In this document: in pieces, positions 17,112 to 26,264 of the stretch
How the letters are laid out: every line of letters begins with the position of its first letter
Numbering within the stretch: position 1 is the stretch's first letter
Source of the DNA: Chloroflexota bacterium
GTDB taxonomy: Bacteria; Chloroflexota; Limnocylindria; P2-11E
NCBI GenBank assembly: GCA_027310565.1
Contig: DAIDAP010000010.1
Location: forward strand, 1-45,646
Length of the DNA stretch: 45,646 bases
Reading direction: 5' to 3'
The notes under the pieces: generated by a model
Told to the model about the DNA's origin: nothing
Database searches by the model: none
What the model saw: only the letters and a program-made list of their open reading frames with translations
Made by a program: the position numbers and the translations under genes

Positions 17112-17594
17112 ATGCGCAGGGGCATCGCCCTCATCCTCGCCGCGGCCGTCCTCGGCTCGTCCTGCGGCAGCCCGGCCACCGGCGACGTCACGGTCTCGGC
17201 GACGGACTTCAAGTTCGCGCCGAACACGCTCCGGTGGAAGGTGGGCGAGGAGCTCCGCATCACGCTCGCCAACGACGGGGAGAAGGACCACGAGTGGGTC
17301 GTCGGCCGGGATGTCATGAGCATGCCCGGTATGGCGGAGACGTTCGGCAGCCAGTTCTTCGAGGGTGTGGACGTGCGGTTCGAGCAGGACGGCCAGGCGG
17401 TCGATCCGATGATGGTCTGGATGACGGGGATGGGCCCGAACGAGCGCGCCGTCAATCTCCCGGCCGGGGTGCGTCCGACGACGATGATCTTCACCGTGCC
17501 GAACAAGCCGGGCGAATGGCAGATGGCCTGCTTCGCGGACAACGGAACGCACTACGAGGACGGTATGAGGGGCAAGGTCACCGTCGTGCCCTAG
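17112..17594 (+). CDS. Cupredoxin-type copper lipoprotein
   Basis: 160 residues. The signal peptide has a lipobox ending LGSSC (about residue 18), so the mature protein is anchored outside the membrane. The cupredoxin domain runs to the C-terminus with likely type 1 copper ligands: His in KDHEWVV, Cys in QMACFADN, His in GTHYEDG and a following Met (GM). An internal Met-rich loop (VMSMPGMAE, PMMVWMTGMG) is unusual and could bind further Cu(I). Its position directly after the oxidase genes, 14 bases from ctaE, makes it a candidate electron donor to CuA or a copper-loading protein. ATG with GGAGG upstream. Confidence 0.88.
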   Translation: MRRGIALILAAAVLGSSCGSPATGDVTVSATDFKFAPNTLRWKVGEELRITLANDGEKDHEWVVGRDVMSMPGMAETFGSQFFEGVDVRFEQDGQAVDPMMVWMTGMGPNERAVNLPAGVRPTTMIFTVPNKPGEWQMACFADNGTHYEDGMRGKVTVVP

Positions 17595-17616
17595 TGTCGT
17601 GACCCCTCCCGCGTTT

Positions 17617-17654
17617 CTCAGCCGCCGCTCAGCCGCGCGCCAGCCTGCTGTCAG
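17617..17654 (+). promoter_or_regulatory. Four-unit 11-bp direct-repeat array upstream of the YHS gene
   Basis: CTCAG at 17617, CTCAG at 17628, GCCAG at 17639 and GTCAG at 17650 are spaced exactly 11 bases apart, in the same orientation as the downstream gene, whose ATG is 49 bases beyond the array. It lies in the 109-base gap after the cupredoxin gene, so the YHS gene and its neighbour can probably be transcribed separately from the oxidase operon. Confidence 0.65.
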
Positions 17655-17703
17655 CGAGCGCTGCGAGCCTCGACCGAGAGCGACGCGACAAGGAGTGGAC
17701 GCG

Positions 17704-17850
17704 ATGGCGAAGGACCCGGTCTGCGGCATGGACGTGAAGGTCGGCGCGGGCACGGCGAGCGCGACGCACGCGGGGAAGACCTACTACTTCTGCTCGGACG
17801 GCTGCAAGCGCTCGTTCACGAAGGAGCCGGCGCGCTACGCCGGGAAGTGA
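17704..17850 (+). CDS. Small YHS-domain metal-binding protein
   Basis: 48 residues forming one complete YHS domain: DPVCGMDV at the start, then YYFCSDGCKRSF in the second half, which supplies the conserved Cys residues. YHS/TRASH-like domains bind soft metals and often stand alone or fused to copper P-type ATPases, where they act as metal chaperones or sensors. ATG at 17704 with AAGGAG upstream. It sits between a cupredoxin gene and a small unknown gene and behind a CTCAG array, so a cytoplasmic copper-buffering role is likely. Confidence 0.88.
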   Translation: MAKDPVCGMDVKVGAGTASATHAGKTYYFCSDGCKRSFTKEPARYAGK

Positions 17851-17858
17851 GGCGAACG

Positions 17859-18116
17859 ATGCCTGACGACGAGCTGCGCGCGCTCAGCGAGCGCGTGGCA
17901 GCGCTCGAGCGGCGCCTGGCGTCCATCGGCACGCGCAGGCGCGCCCTGCCGGCGCCGCGTCAGCTCTTCGACACGCTGCTGCCGCGCGAAGCGCGCGGGC
18001 ACCTGCGCGCGTCGGGACGAGAGCAGCTGCGCGCCGTCCGCGCCGCGCTCGACCGCTGGATCGAGGGAAGCGAGCGCGAGGACGAGCGCCGGCGCGGGCG
18101 CATCCGCGTCGAGTAG
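17859..18116 (+). CDS. Small helical protein of unknown function
   Basis: 85 residues, rich in Arg, Glu, Leu and Ala, no membrane segment and no Cys or metal motif. The first 25 residues (LRALSERVAALERRLASIG) form a short heptad-like coiled coil, and the C-terminal half is another charged helix ending in a basic tail. The ATG at 17859 follows GAGGCGAACG, 8 bases after the YHS gene stop; a GTG at 17847 overlapping that stop is an alternative. It is probably co-transcribed with the YHS gene and may be a partner of it. I do not recognise the family. Confidence 0.6.
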   Translation: MPDDELRALSERVAALERRLASIGTRRRALPAPRQLFDTLLPREARGHLRASGREQLRAVRAALDRWIEGSEREDERRRGRIRVE

Positions 18117-18122
18117 CGCCGC

Positions 18123-18488
18123 TCAGTACCAGGAGAGGGCGCGCTTCCGCCACGCGTAGTAGAGGCCGACGACGAGGATGGCGAGGAAGAGCGCGATCTC
18201 GATGACCCCGCGCCACCCGAGCTCGCGCAGCAGGACGGCCCACGGGAAGAGGAAGATCACCTCGACGTCGAAGACGACGAAGATGAGCGCGAAGACGTAG
18301 AAGTGCGTCGGGTAGCGCCCCCAGGCCTGCCCGATGGGCTCCTCGCCAGATTCGTAAGCCGTCAGCTTCTCGCGCGTCGGATTCCGCGGGGCGAGCATGC
18401 GCGACATCATCATCATCATCGCGACGATGCCCACGCCGGCGCCGAAGAAGGCGAGCACGTAGACGTAGCTGAGGTTGTAGTCAGGCAC
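18123..18488 (-). CDS. nuoA: NADH-quinone oxidoreductase subunit A, solitary
   Basis: 121 residues with three helices. The central family motif is clear: AYESGEEPIGQAWGRYPTHF, then FALIFVVFDVEVIFLFPWAV. The usual Cys of the YECG loop is Ser here (YESG). Start GTG at 18488 overlaps the stop of the upstream glucan phosphorylase gene by 8 bases. Normally nuoA leads a nuoA-N operon; here it is the last gene of a long operon and is followed by a convergent gene, so the other complex I genes are elsewhere or absent. It could be a displaced true subunit or a duplicate with a new job. Confidence 0.88.
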   Translation of the reverse strand: MPDYNLSYVYVLAFFGAGVGIVAMMMMMSRMLAPRNPTREKLTAYESGEEPIGQAWGRYPTHFYVFALIFVVFDVEVIFLFPWAVLLRELGWRGVIEIALFLAILVVGLYYAWRKRALSWY

Positions 18489-20208
18489 CGACGTGCAGCG
18501 TACCGCCCGGGCCGCCATCGCGCACCAGATAGGCGTTCTCCAGGTACTGCTCCACCATGCGCTGCGCGTTGAAGAAGGAGCCGTTGTGCGCGATCGCGGC
18601 GCGCATCACCTCGGCGTACCCCGCCGGGTCGCGGTGGAAGAGCGGGAGGATGATCCGCTCGAGCTTGTCGTACAGCGAGCGCGCCTCGAGGACGTCGTCG
18701 CTCTCCGCCGAGGCGTCGCCGACGCTCCACCCGGTCACGCCCTCGATGTGCCCTTCGACCCACCAGCCGTCGAGGACGGAGAGGCTCGGCACGCCGTTCA
18801 GCGCCGCCTTCATGCCGCTCGTCCCCGAGGCCTCGAGCGGCTTGCGCGGCGTGTTCAGCCAGAGGTCCACGCCGGCGACGAGGAGCCTGGCGAGCGCGAG
18901 GTCGTACTCCTCGAGATAGACGACGGGGAGATCGCCCCCCAGCGCCGCCGCGGCGGCGAAGACCCGGCGGATGCCCTCCTTGCCTCCGCCGTCGCGCGGA
19001 TGCGCCTTCCCCGCGTAGACCACCTGCAGCGGCCCGGCGGAGCGCGCGATCGCGCGCAGGCGGTCGATGTCCGAGAAGAGCAGGTCGGGCCGCTTGTACT
19101 CCGTCGCTCGGCGCGCGAACCCGATGGTGAAGGCGGCCCGGTCGAGGGCGCGTCCGGTGCGGCGCGCGACCTCGGCGAGGAGCTCGTCCTTCGCGCGCGC
19201 GTGCGCCGAGCGGATCTCGTCGAGCGGGCACTTGATCGCGTAGCGCAGGTAACGGTTGTCGTGGCGCCACTGCGGGATGTGCCGGTCGTGGACCTCGGCC
19301 ATCGCCGGAGCGGTCCAGGTGGCCGCGTGCACCCCGTTGGTGATCGCGTTCACCGCGTGGCCGGGGAACATGCCCGCCGCCACCTCGCCGTGGCGGAGCG
19401 CGACGCCGTTCACGTAGCGCGAGAAGAAGAGCGCGAGCCTGGCCATGTTGAGGACGCCCTCGGGGCAGCAGCCGTTCGCCACGATGGCGCGCGCGAGCTC
19501 CTCGCCGAGCACCTCGCGGACGAGCCCGAGCGGGAACTGGTCGAACGCCGCCTGGAGCGGGGTGTGCGTGGTGAAGACGCAGCGCTCCCGCACCCGCTCG
19601 CGCTCCGCGTCGCCTATGGTCCGCAGCTCGCCTCCGGTCGCCTCCTCCGCGAGAAGCGCGAGGGTGAGCAGCGCGGCGTGGCCCTCGTTGAGGTGGTAGA
19701 CGCGCGGCGTCGCGATCTCGAGCGCCCGCAGCAGCGCCACCCCGCCGAGCCCGAGCACGGCCTCCTGCTTCAGGCGGTAGCGCTCGTCGCCGCCGTAGAG
19801 CGTGTCGGTGATGGCGCGATCCTCGGGCGCGTTCTCGGGCAGGGCCGTGTCGAGGAAGTACACCGGCACCTCGCCGCCTCCGGCGCCGGTCACCGTCGCG
19901 CGCCACGCGCCGACGCGCACGACGCGCCCCTCGATGACCACCGACGCGCGCTGGGCCACCGGCGCGAGCCGCGCCTCCGGCGACCAGTCCGCGGGCGTTT
20001 CGGTCTGCGTGCCGTCGGCCGCGAGGTGCTGCCGGAAGTAGCCCTTCCGGTCCACGAGGGTCAGCGCGACGAGCGGCACGCCGTGGTCGGCCGCCGCGCG
20101 GACGGTGTCGCCGGCGAGGACGCCGAGCCCGCCCGAGTACGTCGGCATCGCGTCGTCGAGCGCGAGCTCCATCGAGAAGTACGCGGCGAGCGAGGCGGGA
20201 GGTCTCAC
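18481..20208 (-). CDS. glgP: Alpha-glucan phosphorylase (short GlgP type)
   Basis: 575 residues, glycosyltransferase family 35, the compact alpha-glucan phosphorylase subtype. The start SLAAYFSMELALDDAMPTYSGGLGVLAGD is the substrate/phosphate-site region; VYHLNEGHAAL, FTTHTPLQAAFDQF and the pyridoxal-phosphate lysine segment EASGTSGMKAALNG are all intact. It releases glucose-1-phosphate from alpha-glucans in the cytoplasm. The GTG at 20208 overlaps the upstream reductase gene stop as GTGA (20205-20208). It is the only carbohydrate enzyme in a copper/lipid operon, so its placement is odd. Confidence 0.9.
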   Translation of the reverse strand: MRPPASLAAYFSMELALDDAMPTYSGGLGVLAGDTVRAAADHGVPLVALTLVDRKGYFRQHLAADGTQTETPADWSPEARLAPVAQRASVVIEGRVVRVGAWRATVTGAGGGEVPVYFLDTALPENAPEDRAITDTLYGGDERYRLKQEAVLGLGGVALLRALEIATPRVYHLNEGHAALLTLALLAEEATGGELRTIGDAERERVRERCVFTTHTPLQAAFDQFPLGLVREVLGEELARAIVANGCCPEGVLNMARLALFFSRYVNGVALRHGEVAAGMFPGHAVNAITNGVHAATWTAPAMAEVHDRHIPQWRHDNRYLRYAIKCPLDEIRSAHARAKDELLAEVARRTGRALDRAAFTIGFARRATEYKRPDLLFSDIDRLRAIARSAGPLQVVYAGKAHPRDGGGKEGIRRVFAAAAALGGDLPVVYLEEYDLALARLLVAGVDLWLNTPRKPLEASGTSGMKAALNGVPSLSVLDGWWVEGHIEGVTGWSVGDASAESDDVLEARSLYDKLERIILPLFHRDPAGYAEVMRAAIAHNGSFFNAQRMVEQYLENAYLVRDGGPGGTLHVGA

Positions 20209-21296
20209 ACCCCGCCCAGCACGAACGGCGCGCGGCGTCCGGCGACCACGTCGACCACGCTCTCGCGCGCCGCCTCGCTCGCCCGGATCAGCAGGAGCGC
20301 CACGCTCGGCGAGCGGTCCACGGCGCGCGCGACCCACCGCAGCCGGGCGAACGCCGGCCCGAGCGAGGCGCGCAGCCGGGTGTCGTAGGCGCGCAGGTCC
20401 GGCGCCTCGCCCGCCATCCACTCCGCCGCGGCCGCCGCGGCGAGGCCCGCGGAGTGCAGCGCGTACGAGATGCCCTCGCCGAACAGCGGGTCGGTGGTGG
20501 CCGCCGCGTCACCGACGAGGACGACGCGGCGGCCCGCGACCGGGCCCGTGCGCAGACCGATCGGGATCCAGTGCCCGCGCACGCGCCCGCTCTCGACGCC
20601 GAGCCCGAGCGTCGCGGCGAACCGCGTGAGGATCTGATGCAGTGCGTGCGCACGGAGCGGCCGGGCGCTCGCCGCGCCGAGGCTCGCGTGGCCGCGCTTG
20701 GGGAAGTACCAGGCGTAGCCGCCGCGCACGGTGAACGAGACGACGGCGGTGTCCTCCGGCACGGCGCTCGACACGGCGGCGTCGACCTCCAGCCCGAGCC
20801 CGGAGAGCGCGGGCCTGCTCGCCAGGCCGATGCGGCCCGCGATCCGGCTCGGCTCGCCGTCGGCCGCGACCAGCAGGTCCGCGCGCAGGCGCTCCCCGTC
20901 GGTCAGGACCCACACCCCGTCGTCGTCCTCTCCCGCGTCGCGGACCGGGACGCCGTCGCGGACGTCGACGCCGGACCGCGCCGCGGCCTCCACCAGCGCG
21001 AGATCGAAGGCCTCGCGCCTGACCATCGCGACGGCCGCGTCCGGACGCGTCAGACGGTAGGGCGGCACGCGGCCGCCGCGGAGCTCCACGGTGTCGACGC
21101 GACGCTCGACCGTCGCGAGCGCGCTCTCCGGGACCAGTCGCTGCGCCTTGGGGGTGAGGCCGCCGCCGCAGAGCTTCGCCCGCGGCAGGCGGCGCGCCTC
21201 GAGCAGCGTGACGCGCGCCCCCCGCGCGGCGAGCAGCCGCGCCGCCGTGCTGCCCGCGGGCCCGCCGCCGACGACGAGGACCGAGGGAGCGCTCAC
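20205..21296 (-). CDS. Geranylgeranyl-reductase-family FAD oxidoreductase
   Basis: 363 residues. It has an N-terminal FAD-binding fold VLVVGGGPAGSTAARLLAA, the family motif KLCGGGLTPKAQ, the DG-type motif ADLLVAADGEPSRIA and the second FAD motif VVLVGDAAATTDPLFGEGI. Members saturate isoprenoid chains of archaeal lipids, chlorophyll or menaquinone side chains; the quinone or carotenoid/hopanoid branch would fit here, but the substrate is not determined. The GTG at 21296 overlaps the upstream methyltransferase stop (GTGA, 21293-21296); GTG 21299 is an equal alternative. It sits beside a lipid methyltransferase and a thioesterase, so a membrane-lipid role is inferred. Confidence 0.85.
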   Translation of the reverse strand: MSAPSVLVVGGGPAGSTAARLLAARGARVTLLEARRLPRAKLCGGGLTPKAQRLVPESALATVERRVDTVELRGGRVPPYRLTRPDAAVAMVRREAFDLALVEAAARSGVDVRDGVPVRDAGEDDDGVWVLTDGERLRADLLVAADGEPSRIAGRIGLASRPALSGLGLEVDAAVSSAVPEDTAVVSFTVRGGYAWYFPKRGHASLGAASARPLRAHALHQILTRFAATLGLGVESGRVRGHWIPIGLRTGPVAGRRVVLVGDAAATTDPLFGEGISYALHSAGLAAAAAAEWMAGEAPDLRAYDTRLRASLGPAFARLRWVARAVDRSPSVALLLIRASEAARESVVDVVAGRRAPFVLGGV

Positions 21297-22579
21297 CACC
21301 ACTGCCGCAGCGGGCGGGCCGCTGGCGCTCCCTCGCCGGGACGCGCGAGGAGGAGCTGCGCCACGTCGAGGTCGCCGCGCTCGAAGCCGACGCGCGACCC
21401 GGCCATGTAGAGGCGCCAGGTGCGATACACCTCCTCGCCCGCGAGCGCGACGGCCGCGGCGCGGGACGCCTCGAGCCGGCGGACCCACCGCTCGAGCGTG
21501 AGCGCGTAATGCGGCCGCAGCGACTCGAGGTGGACGACCTCGAACCCGGCGCGCGCCGCCCGCGCGGCCGCCCCGCTCACCGGAACGAGCTCGCCGTCGG
21601 GGAAGACGTGTCTGCCGATGAAGTCGGCGCCGGCGCGCGAGGCGGATGCTGCGCCGGCGGCGATGCCGTGGTTGAGGAAGAGCCCGCCCGGCCGCAGCGC
21701 GCGGTGCGCGGCGGCGAAGTACGCGGGCAGCATCGCGCGGCCGACGTGCTCGAACATGCCGATCGAGGCGACCGCGTCGAACCGGCCGAGCCGCTCGAGC
21801 TCCCGGTAGTCGAGCACGAGCGCGCGCGCCCGATCGGCGACGCCCGCCGCCCGCGCGCGCTCGTTCGCCTCGCGCGCCTGCGCCTCGCTCAGCGTGACGC
21901 CCACGGCCTCGACGCCGCGGCGCTCGGCGGCGAACACGACGAGCGACCCCCAGCCGCACCCGATGTCGAGGAGGCGCTGACCACCCCGCAGCGCGAGCTT
22001 GCGGCAGACCAGGTCGAGCTTGGCCTCCTGCGCGGCGTCGAGGTCCATCTCGGGCGAGGCGAAGTAGGCGCAGGAGTAGGTCATGCGCCGGTCGAGCCAG
22101 AGCGCGTAGAAGGCGTTGCCCACGTCGTAGTGGAAGCGCACCGCCGCCCGATCGCGGGCGATGGAATGGCGGCGGCCGACCAGGCGCGCGCGCCGCGAGA
22201 GCGCGGGGCCGCGGCCCGCGAGGCGCCGCAGCCGCAGGACGTCTCGGAGCAGCGCGGCGCGCTCGGGCCACGAAAGGCGCGCGAGGTCGAAGGCGGCTCC
22301 GGCGCGCGCGACCTGGGCGACGTCGCCCTCGATGTCGAGGTCGCCACGCAGGTACGCGTCGGCGAGCGTGTCGGCGCTCGGCGGCCAGAGCGCGCGGCCG
22401 AGCGCGCCGGGCGAGCGGAAGATGACGCGCGTCGGCGCCTCGCGCGGCGCGGGGTCGTCCGCGAAGGCGAGGGCGATGCCGGCGTCCTCCGGCAGCGCTC
22501 GCGCGATGCGGGCGAGCGTCTCGCGGCCGAGCGACGCGGAGCCGGGGATCCGGGCGACCGCGCTAGCCGGCGGCACCAT
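21293..22579 (-). CDS. Cyclopropane-fatty-acyl-phospholipid synthase-like methyltransferase
   Basis: 428 residues. An N-terminal region of about 140 residues resembles the lipid-binding part of CFA synthases, followed by [23 protein letters not shown] and the SAM-binding core [17 protein letters not shown], then IGMFEHVGR and the late [20 protein letters not shown], all CFA signatures. The enzyme adds a methylene or methyl group from SAM to unsaturated acyl chains of membrane lipids. Its 5' end overlaps the copper ATPase gene by 17 bases, so the exact start is somewhat uncertain. Membrane modification next to metal efflux may reflect a stress-response operon. Confidence 0.88.
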   Translation of the reverse strand: MVPPASAVARIPGSASLGRETLARIARALPEDAGIALAFADDPAPREAPTRVIFRSPGALGRALWPPSADTLADAYLRGDLDIEGDVAQVARAGAAFDLARLSWPERAALLRDVLRLRRLAGRGPALSRRARLVGRRHSIARDRAAVRFHYDVGNAFYALWLDRRMTYSCAYFASPEMDLDAAQEAKLDLVCRKLALRGGQRLLDIGCGWGSLVVFAAERRGVEAVGVTLSEAQAREANERARAAGVADRARALVLDYRELERLGRFDAVASIGMFEHVGRAMLPAYFAAAHRALRPGGLFLNHGIAAGAASASRAGADFIGRHVFPDGELVPVSGAAARAARAGFEVVHLESLRPHYALTLERWVRRLEASRAAAVALAGEEVYRTWRLYMAGSRVGFERGDLDVAQLLLARPGEGAPAARPLRQWW

Positions 22580-24950
22580 AGCGGCGGATGCCCGCGAGCC
22601 TGGTGCGCTTGAGCAGCAGCGCGTTCACCGCGACGATGAACGAGGACCCCGCCATCGAGAGCGCCGCGATCTCGGGACGCAGCAGCAGCCCGATCGACGG
22701 GTAGAACACGCCCGCCGCGATGGGGAACGCGATGGTGTTGTAGCCGACCGCCCAGAAGAGGTTCTGTCGCATCTTGCGCACCGTGGCGCGGCTGAGGGCG
22801 ATCGCGCCGATCACGTCGAGCGGGTCGCTCTTCATCAGCACGACGTCCGCGGTCTCCATGGCCACGTCGGTCCCCGCGCCGATCGCGATCCCCACGTCGG
22901 CCTGCGCGAGCGCCGGCGCGTCGTTGATCCCGTCGCCGACCATCGCGACGAGCTTCCCGGTGCGCTGGAGCTCCTCGACCTTCGCGGCCTTCTCGCCGGG
23001 GAGGACCTCGGCGAAGACGGTGTCGAGGCCGAGCTCGCCCGCGATGCGCTCGGCGGTGGCGCGGTTGTCGCCGGTGAGCATGGCGACCTGGACCCCGAGC
23101 GCGTGGAGCCGCTCGATCGCCTCCTTCGCCGACGGGCGGACCGCGTCGGCGATGGCGATGATCCCGGCGGCCGCGCCGTCCACCGCCGCGTAGACGACGG
23201 TGCGGCCGGCGCCCTCGAGCGCCGCCGCCCGCTCGCCGAGTCCGTCGAGCGCGACGCCCCGGTCGCGCATGAGCTTGCGGTTCCCCACCAGGACGGCCCG
23301 GCCGTCGACGCGCGCCTGGAGGCCGTGGCCGGGGATGGCCTCGAAGTCCGCGGCGGCGGGGACGGTCACGCCTTTCGCCTTCGCCGCCTCGACGACGGCG
23401 GCGCCCAGCGGATGCTCGCTCGACGACTCCGCGGCGGCGACCAGTCGCAGCAGCTCGCTCTCCGAGACCGGGTTGCCCGCGGCGACGACCTGCACCACCT
23501 GGGGCTTGCCGACGGTGAGCGTGCCGGTCTTGTCGAAGATGACCGCGCCGACCTTGGACGCCTGCTCGAGCGCGGTGGCGTTCTTGAACAGGATGCCGTT
23601 GAGCGCCCCGAGCCCGGTGCCGACCATGATCGCGGTCGGGGTCGCGAGGCCGAGGGCATCCGGGCAGGCGATGATCACGACGGTGATCGCGAGCGTGAGC
23701 GCGAAGACGAGCGTCGCGCCGGCGAGCCAGTACCAGCCGGCGAAGGTGAGCAGGCCGAACACGACCGCCGCCGCGACGAGCCACTGCGCCGCGCGGTCGG
23801 CGAGGCGCTGGGCCGGGGCCTTGGAGTTCTGCGCGAGCTGCACGAGGCGCACGATCTGCGCGAGCGCGGTGTCCGCGCCGACCTTCGTCGCGCGGAAGCG
23901 GAGCGAGCCGGTCTTGTTGATGGTCGCGCCGACCACCGTGGCGCCGGGCTTCTTGTCCACCGGGAGGCTCTCGCCCGTCACCATCGACTCGTCCACGCTG
24001 GAGCTGCCCTCGATGACCTCGCCGTCGACGGGGATCTTGTCGCCGGGCCGGATGAGCACGACGTCGCCGACGACGACCTCGGAGGTGGGCACCTCGACCG
24101 GCTGGCCGTCGCGGATCACCGTCGCCTTCGGCGGCGCGAGGTCGAGGAGCGCACGGATGGCGTCCGACGCGCCGGCGCGGGCGCGCATCTCCAGCCAGTG
24201 GCCGAAGAGCACGAACGCGAGGAGCACGACCGCGGCCTCGTAGAAGACCTCGCCCTCGAAGAGGAACGTCGCCGCGACGCTGAAGAGGTACCCGCTGCCC
24301 ACGGACAGCGCGACCAGGACGGACATGTCGAGCGTGCGGTTGCGCAGCGCGCGGTACGCGCCGACGAAGAAGATCTGGCCGCTCCAGACCACCGCCGGCG
24401 TCGAGAGCACGAAGAGCAGGATCGCGGTCGGGATGCCCAGCGGCAGCGGCAGCTCCACGCCGAAGACCTCGGTCGCGAGCGGCGAGTAGAGGAACACCGG
24501 GACGGCCAGCACGAGCGCGACGAGGAAGCGATTGCGCATGTCGCGGACCATCTCGTCCATCGACATCCCCGCGCCGTGGCCCATCGCGTGCGCCATCTGG
24601 GCCATCTCACCCGACGGCATGGCGGCGGGCATCGCGTGACCGGCGTGCTCGGCCGCGGCGGGCATCGCGTGCTCCGCGTGCGGCACCGCGCTGCCGACGA
24701 CCGCCGCGCACTCGTCGCGGCAGACGTGCGCCGGGACGATCTCGCCGCCGCAGCCGCAGCCGAAGTCGGTGATGAGCCGGCGGATGCGCTCGGGGTCGAT
24801 GCGCGTCTCGTCGTAGCCGACGGTCACCGTCTGGCTCACCGGATTCGCGTCGGCATGGTGGATCGCGCCCTCGCGCCGCAGGTAGCGCTCGAGCGCCGCG
24901 GCGCTGCTGGCGCGCAGCAGCCCGGCGGCCTCGAAGACGGTCTCCGTCAC
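22563..24950 (-). CDS. Copper-type P1B ATPase with CPD transmembrane motif
   Basis: 795 residues. An N-terminal ferredoxin-like domain has GCGCGG in place of CxxC, followed by a His/Met-rich linker (about residues 85-125, with [28 protein letters not shown]). Eight helices and the catalytic motifs TGES, DKTGTLT, SSEHPLG, MLTGDN and GDGINDAP are intact. The ion-path motif, normally CPC or CPH, is C429-P430-D431. The last helix carries [15 protein letters not shown], nearer the CopB than the CopA form. With the His/Met-rich head this suggests a copper or related soft-metal exporter. GTG start overlaps the thioesterase gene stop (GTGA, 24947-24950). Confidence 0.9.
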   Translation of the reverse strand: MTETVFEAAGLLRASSAAALERYLRREGAIHHADANPVSQTVTVGYDETRIDPERIRRLITDFGCGCGGEIVPAHVCRDECAAVVGSAVPHAEHAMPAAAEHAGHAMPAAMPSGEMAQMAHAMGHGAGMSMDEMVRDMRNRFLVALVLAVPVFLYSPLATEVFGVELPLPLGIPTAILLFVLSTPAVVWSGQIFFVGAYRALRNRTLDMSVLVALSVGSGYLFSVAATFLFEGEVFYEAAVVLLAFVLFGHWLEMRARAGASDAIRALLDLAPPKATVIRDGQPVEVPTSEVVVGDVVLIRPGDKIPVDGEVIEGSSSVDESMVTGESLPVDKKPGATVVGATINKTGSLRFRATKVGADTALAQIVRLVQLAQNSKAPAQRLADRAAQWLVAAAVVFGLLTFAGWYWLAGATLVFALTLAITVVIIACPDALGLATPTAIMVGTGLGALNGILFKNATALEQASKVGAVIFDKTGTLTVGKPQVVQVVAAGNPVSESELLRLVAAAESSSEHPLGAAVVEAAKAKGVTVPAAADFEAIPGHGLQARVDGRAVLVGNRKLMRDRGVALDGLGERAAALEGAGRTVVYAAVDGAAAGIIAIADAVRPSAKEAIERLHALGVQVAMLTGDNRATAERIAGELGLDTVFAEVLPGEKAAKVEELQRTGKLVAMVGDGINDAPALAQADVGIAIGAGTDVAMETADVVLMKSDPLDVIGAIALSRATVRKMRQNLFWAVGYNTIAFPIAAGVFYPSIGLLLRPEIAALSMAGSSFIVAVNALLLKRTRLAGIRRYGAAG

Positions 24951-25786
24951 ACCGGCTTCCCGGACGCGCCCGGTCCGGCGAGGAGCGCGCGCATCATCTC
25001 CTGCGGCGCGGGCTGGACGTTCCCCTCGAGGTCGAGGAAGGCGCCGCGCGAGTCGTCGAGGGCGACGAGCTCGCCGTCGCGGCGGCGCACCTCGTGCCGC
25101 CAGATGCCGGACACGCGCCGCACGTCGATGAGCCGGCTCTCGATGCGCAGCTCGTCGCCCGCGCGTGCGGCGGCGCCGAGCGAGAGGTGGTGCCCGACCT
25201 GGAGCGTGACGAAGCTCGCGCCGCGCATCCGCTCACGCGTCCAGCCGACGCGCTCCGCGGCGAGGAAGACGGCGTGCTCGAGCCACTGCAGGATCGCGGT
25301 CGGCTTGGCCTCGCTGTCCGGGCCCACCTCGTAGCTGCGCACGCGGTGCTCGGACACGAACGGCACACCCCCCGCGTCGCGCTGCGGCGCCTCGAGCCAC
25401 GCCACGAGGGGCCCGCCCCGCATCCAGCGTGCCGCGGCGGCCGCGCATCGGCGGCCGCCGACCTCGAAGTCGTACTCCAGCGCGATGGCGGCAGCGTCCG
25501 AGGACCGGACCTGGAGCCGGACGTCGACCACCTCGCAGGCGCGGACCGGCTCGCGGTAGGCGAGCTCCGCCTCGGCGAGCCGGGCGCCGGCCAGGGCGTC
25601 GCGGGCGCCGAGCGCCGCCAGGCCCTCGTCGGTGGCGGCCCGTGCCAGGGCCAGGTACATCGCGTTGTTCACGTGACCGTACATATCGCAGTCGTCCCAG
25701 CGAGCGCGCAGCCGCACCACGATACGCCGCGCGGCGAGCGCGTCCATACGGCGCCCCATCGTACGCGGCGCGACGCTCGTGGCCAC
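24947..25786 (-). CDS. Tandem hotdog acyl-CoA thioesterase-like protein
   Basis: 279 residues with two 4-hydroxybenzoyl-CoA-thioesterase-like folds in tandem. The first has the catalytic pattern [20 protein letters not shown] (about residues 30-50) with the active-site Asp; the second (from about 148) has a weaker [21 protein letters not shown] version. Such double-hotdog proteins resemble acyl-ACP thioesterases, which set free fatty-acid chain length. GTG at 25786 has GGAGG 9 bases upstream. It lies immediately before the CPD ATPase gene and in the same operon as the lipid methyltransferase and isoprenoid reductase. Confidence 0.83.
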   Translation of the reverse strand: MATSVAPRTMGRRMDALAARRIVVRLRARWDDCDMYGHVNNAMYLALARAATDEGLAALGARDALAGARLAEAELAYREPVRACEVVDVRLQVRSSDAAAIALEYDFEVGGRRCAAAAARWMRGGPLVAWLEAPQRDAGGVPFVSEHRVRSYEVGPDSEAKPTAILQWLEHAVFLAAERVGWTRERMRGASFVTLQVGHHLSLGAAARAGDELRIESRLIDVRRVSGIWRHEVRRRDGELVALDDSRGAFLDLEGNVQPAPQEMMRALLAGPGASGKPV

Positions 25787-25790
25787 CGGT

Positions 25791-26264
25791 CTAGGCCTCC
25801 ACGACGCGCCGCGAGACGACGTGGTAGCCCGCGCGCATCCGCCGCAGCTGGCGCAGCATCACGACGACACCCGCGAAGTTCGTCGCGATCCCGATGAGCA
25901 GGAGCGGCGTGCGGAGATCCACCAGGAGCACCGCGAGCCCGGAGAGCCCGACGATCGGGAGCACGTCGGCCAGGTGGTGCGCGCAGCAGGCGACCATCGC
26001 GACGCTCGAGGTCGCCGTCCCGGCGCCGGCGAGCGCGGCCGTCTCGCGGTCCATCGCGCGCTGGAGCAGCCGTATGTAGGTGAAGAGGCCGATCTGCGTC
26101 CCGAAGCCCGCGCTGACGAGGCCGACGTAGACGCGATCACCCCACAGGAGCTCCAGCGCGTGCTGGGCGCCCTGCGCCCAGGTCACAAGGCCGAGGTAGA
26201 GCGCGACGAGCGCGAGCCCGCCGAGGATGCCTGCCGCGATGGAGAGCGGCACGCGATTCGTCAT
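25791..26264 (-). CDS. Membrane protein with Cys-Cys-Ala-His-His motif, function unknown
   Basis: 157 residues with about four transmembrane helices. Helix 3 contains TSSVAMVACCAHHLADVLP; the adjacent Cys and His pairs at the membrane face look like a soft-metal site. The C-terminus is a basic cytoplasmic tail. I take the ATG at 26264, which overlaps the upstream gene stop in TGATG and has GGGAG at a suitable distance. It sits between an unknown lipoprotein and the thioesterase in the copper operon. A role in copper transfer across or within the membrane is inferred from the motif and position only. Confidence 0.7.
   Translation of the reverse strand: MTNRVPLSIAAGILGGLALVALYLGLVTWAQGAQHALELLWGDRVYVGLVSAGFGTQIGLFTYIRLLQRAMDRETAALAGAGTATSSVAMVACCAHHLADVLPIVGLSGLAVLLVDLRTPLLLIGIATNFAGVVVMLRQLRRMRAGYHVVSRRVVEA

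Noticed and set aside
25859-26140. Small Arg/Ser-rich antisense and alternative-frame proteins across the copper operon
   Set aside because: Composition is that of frame-shifted GC-rich codons, with no start context and full overlap with better genes.
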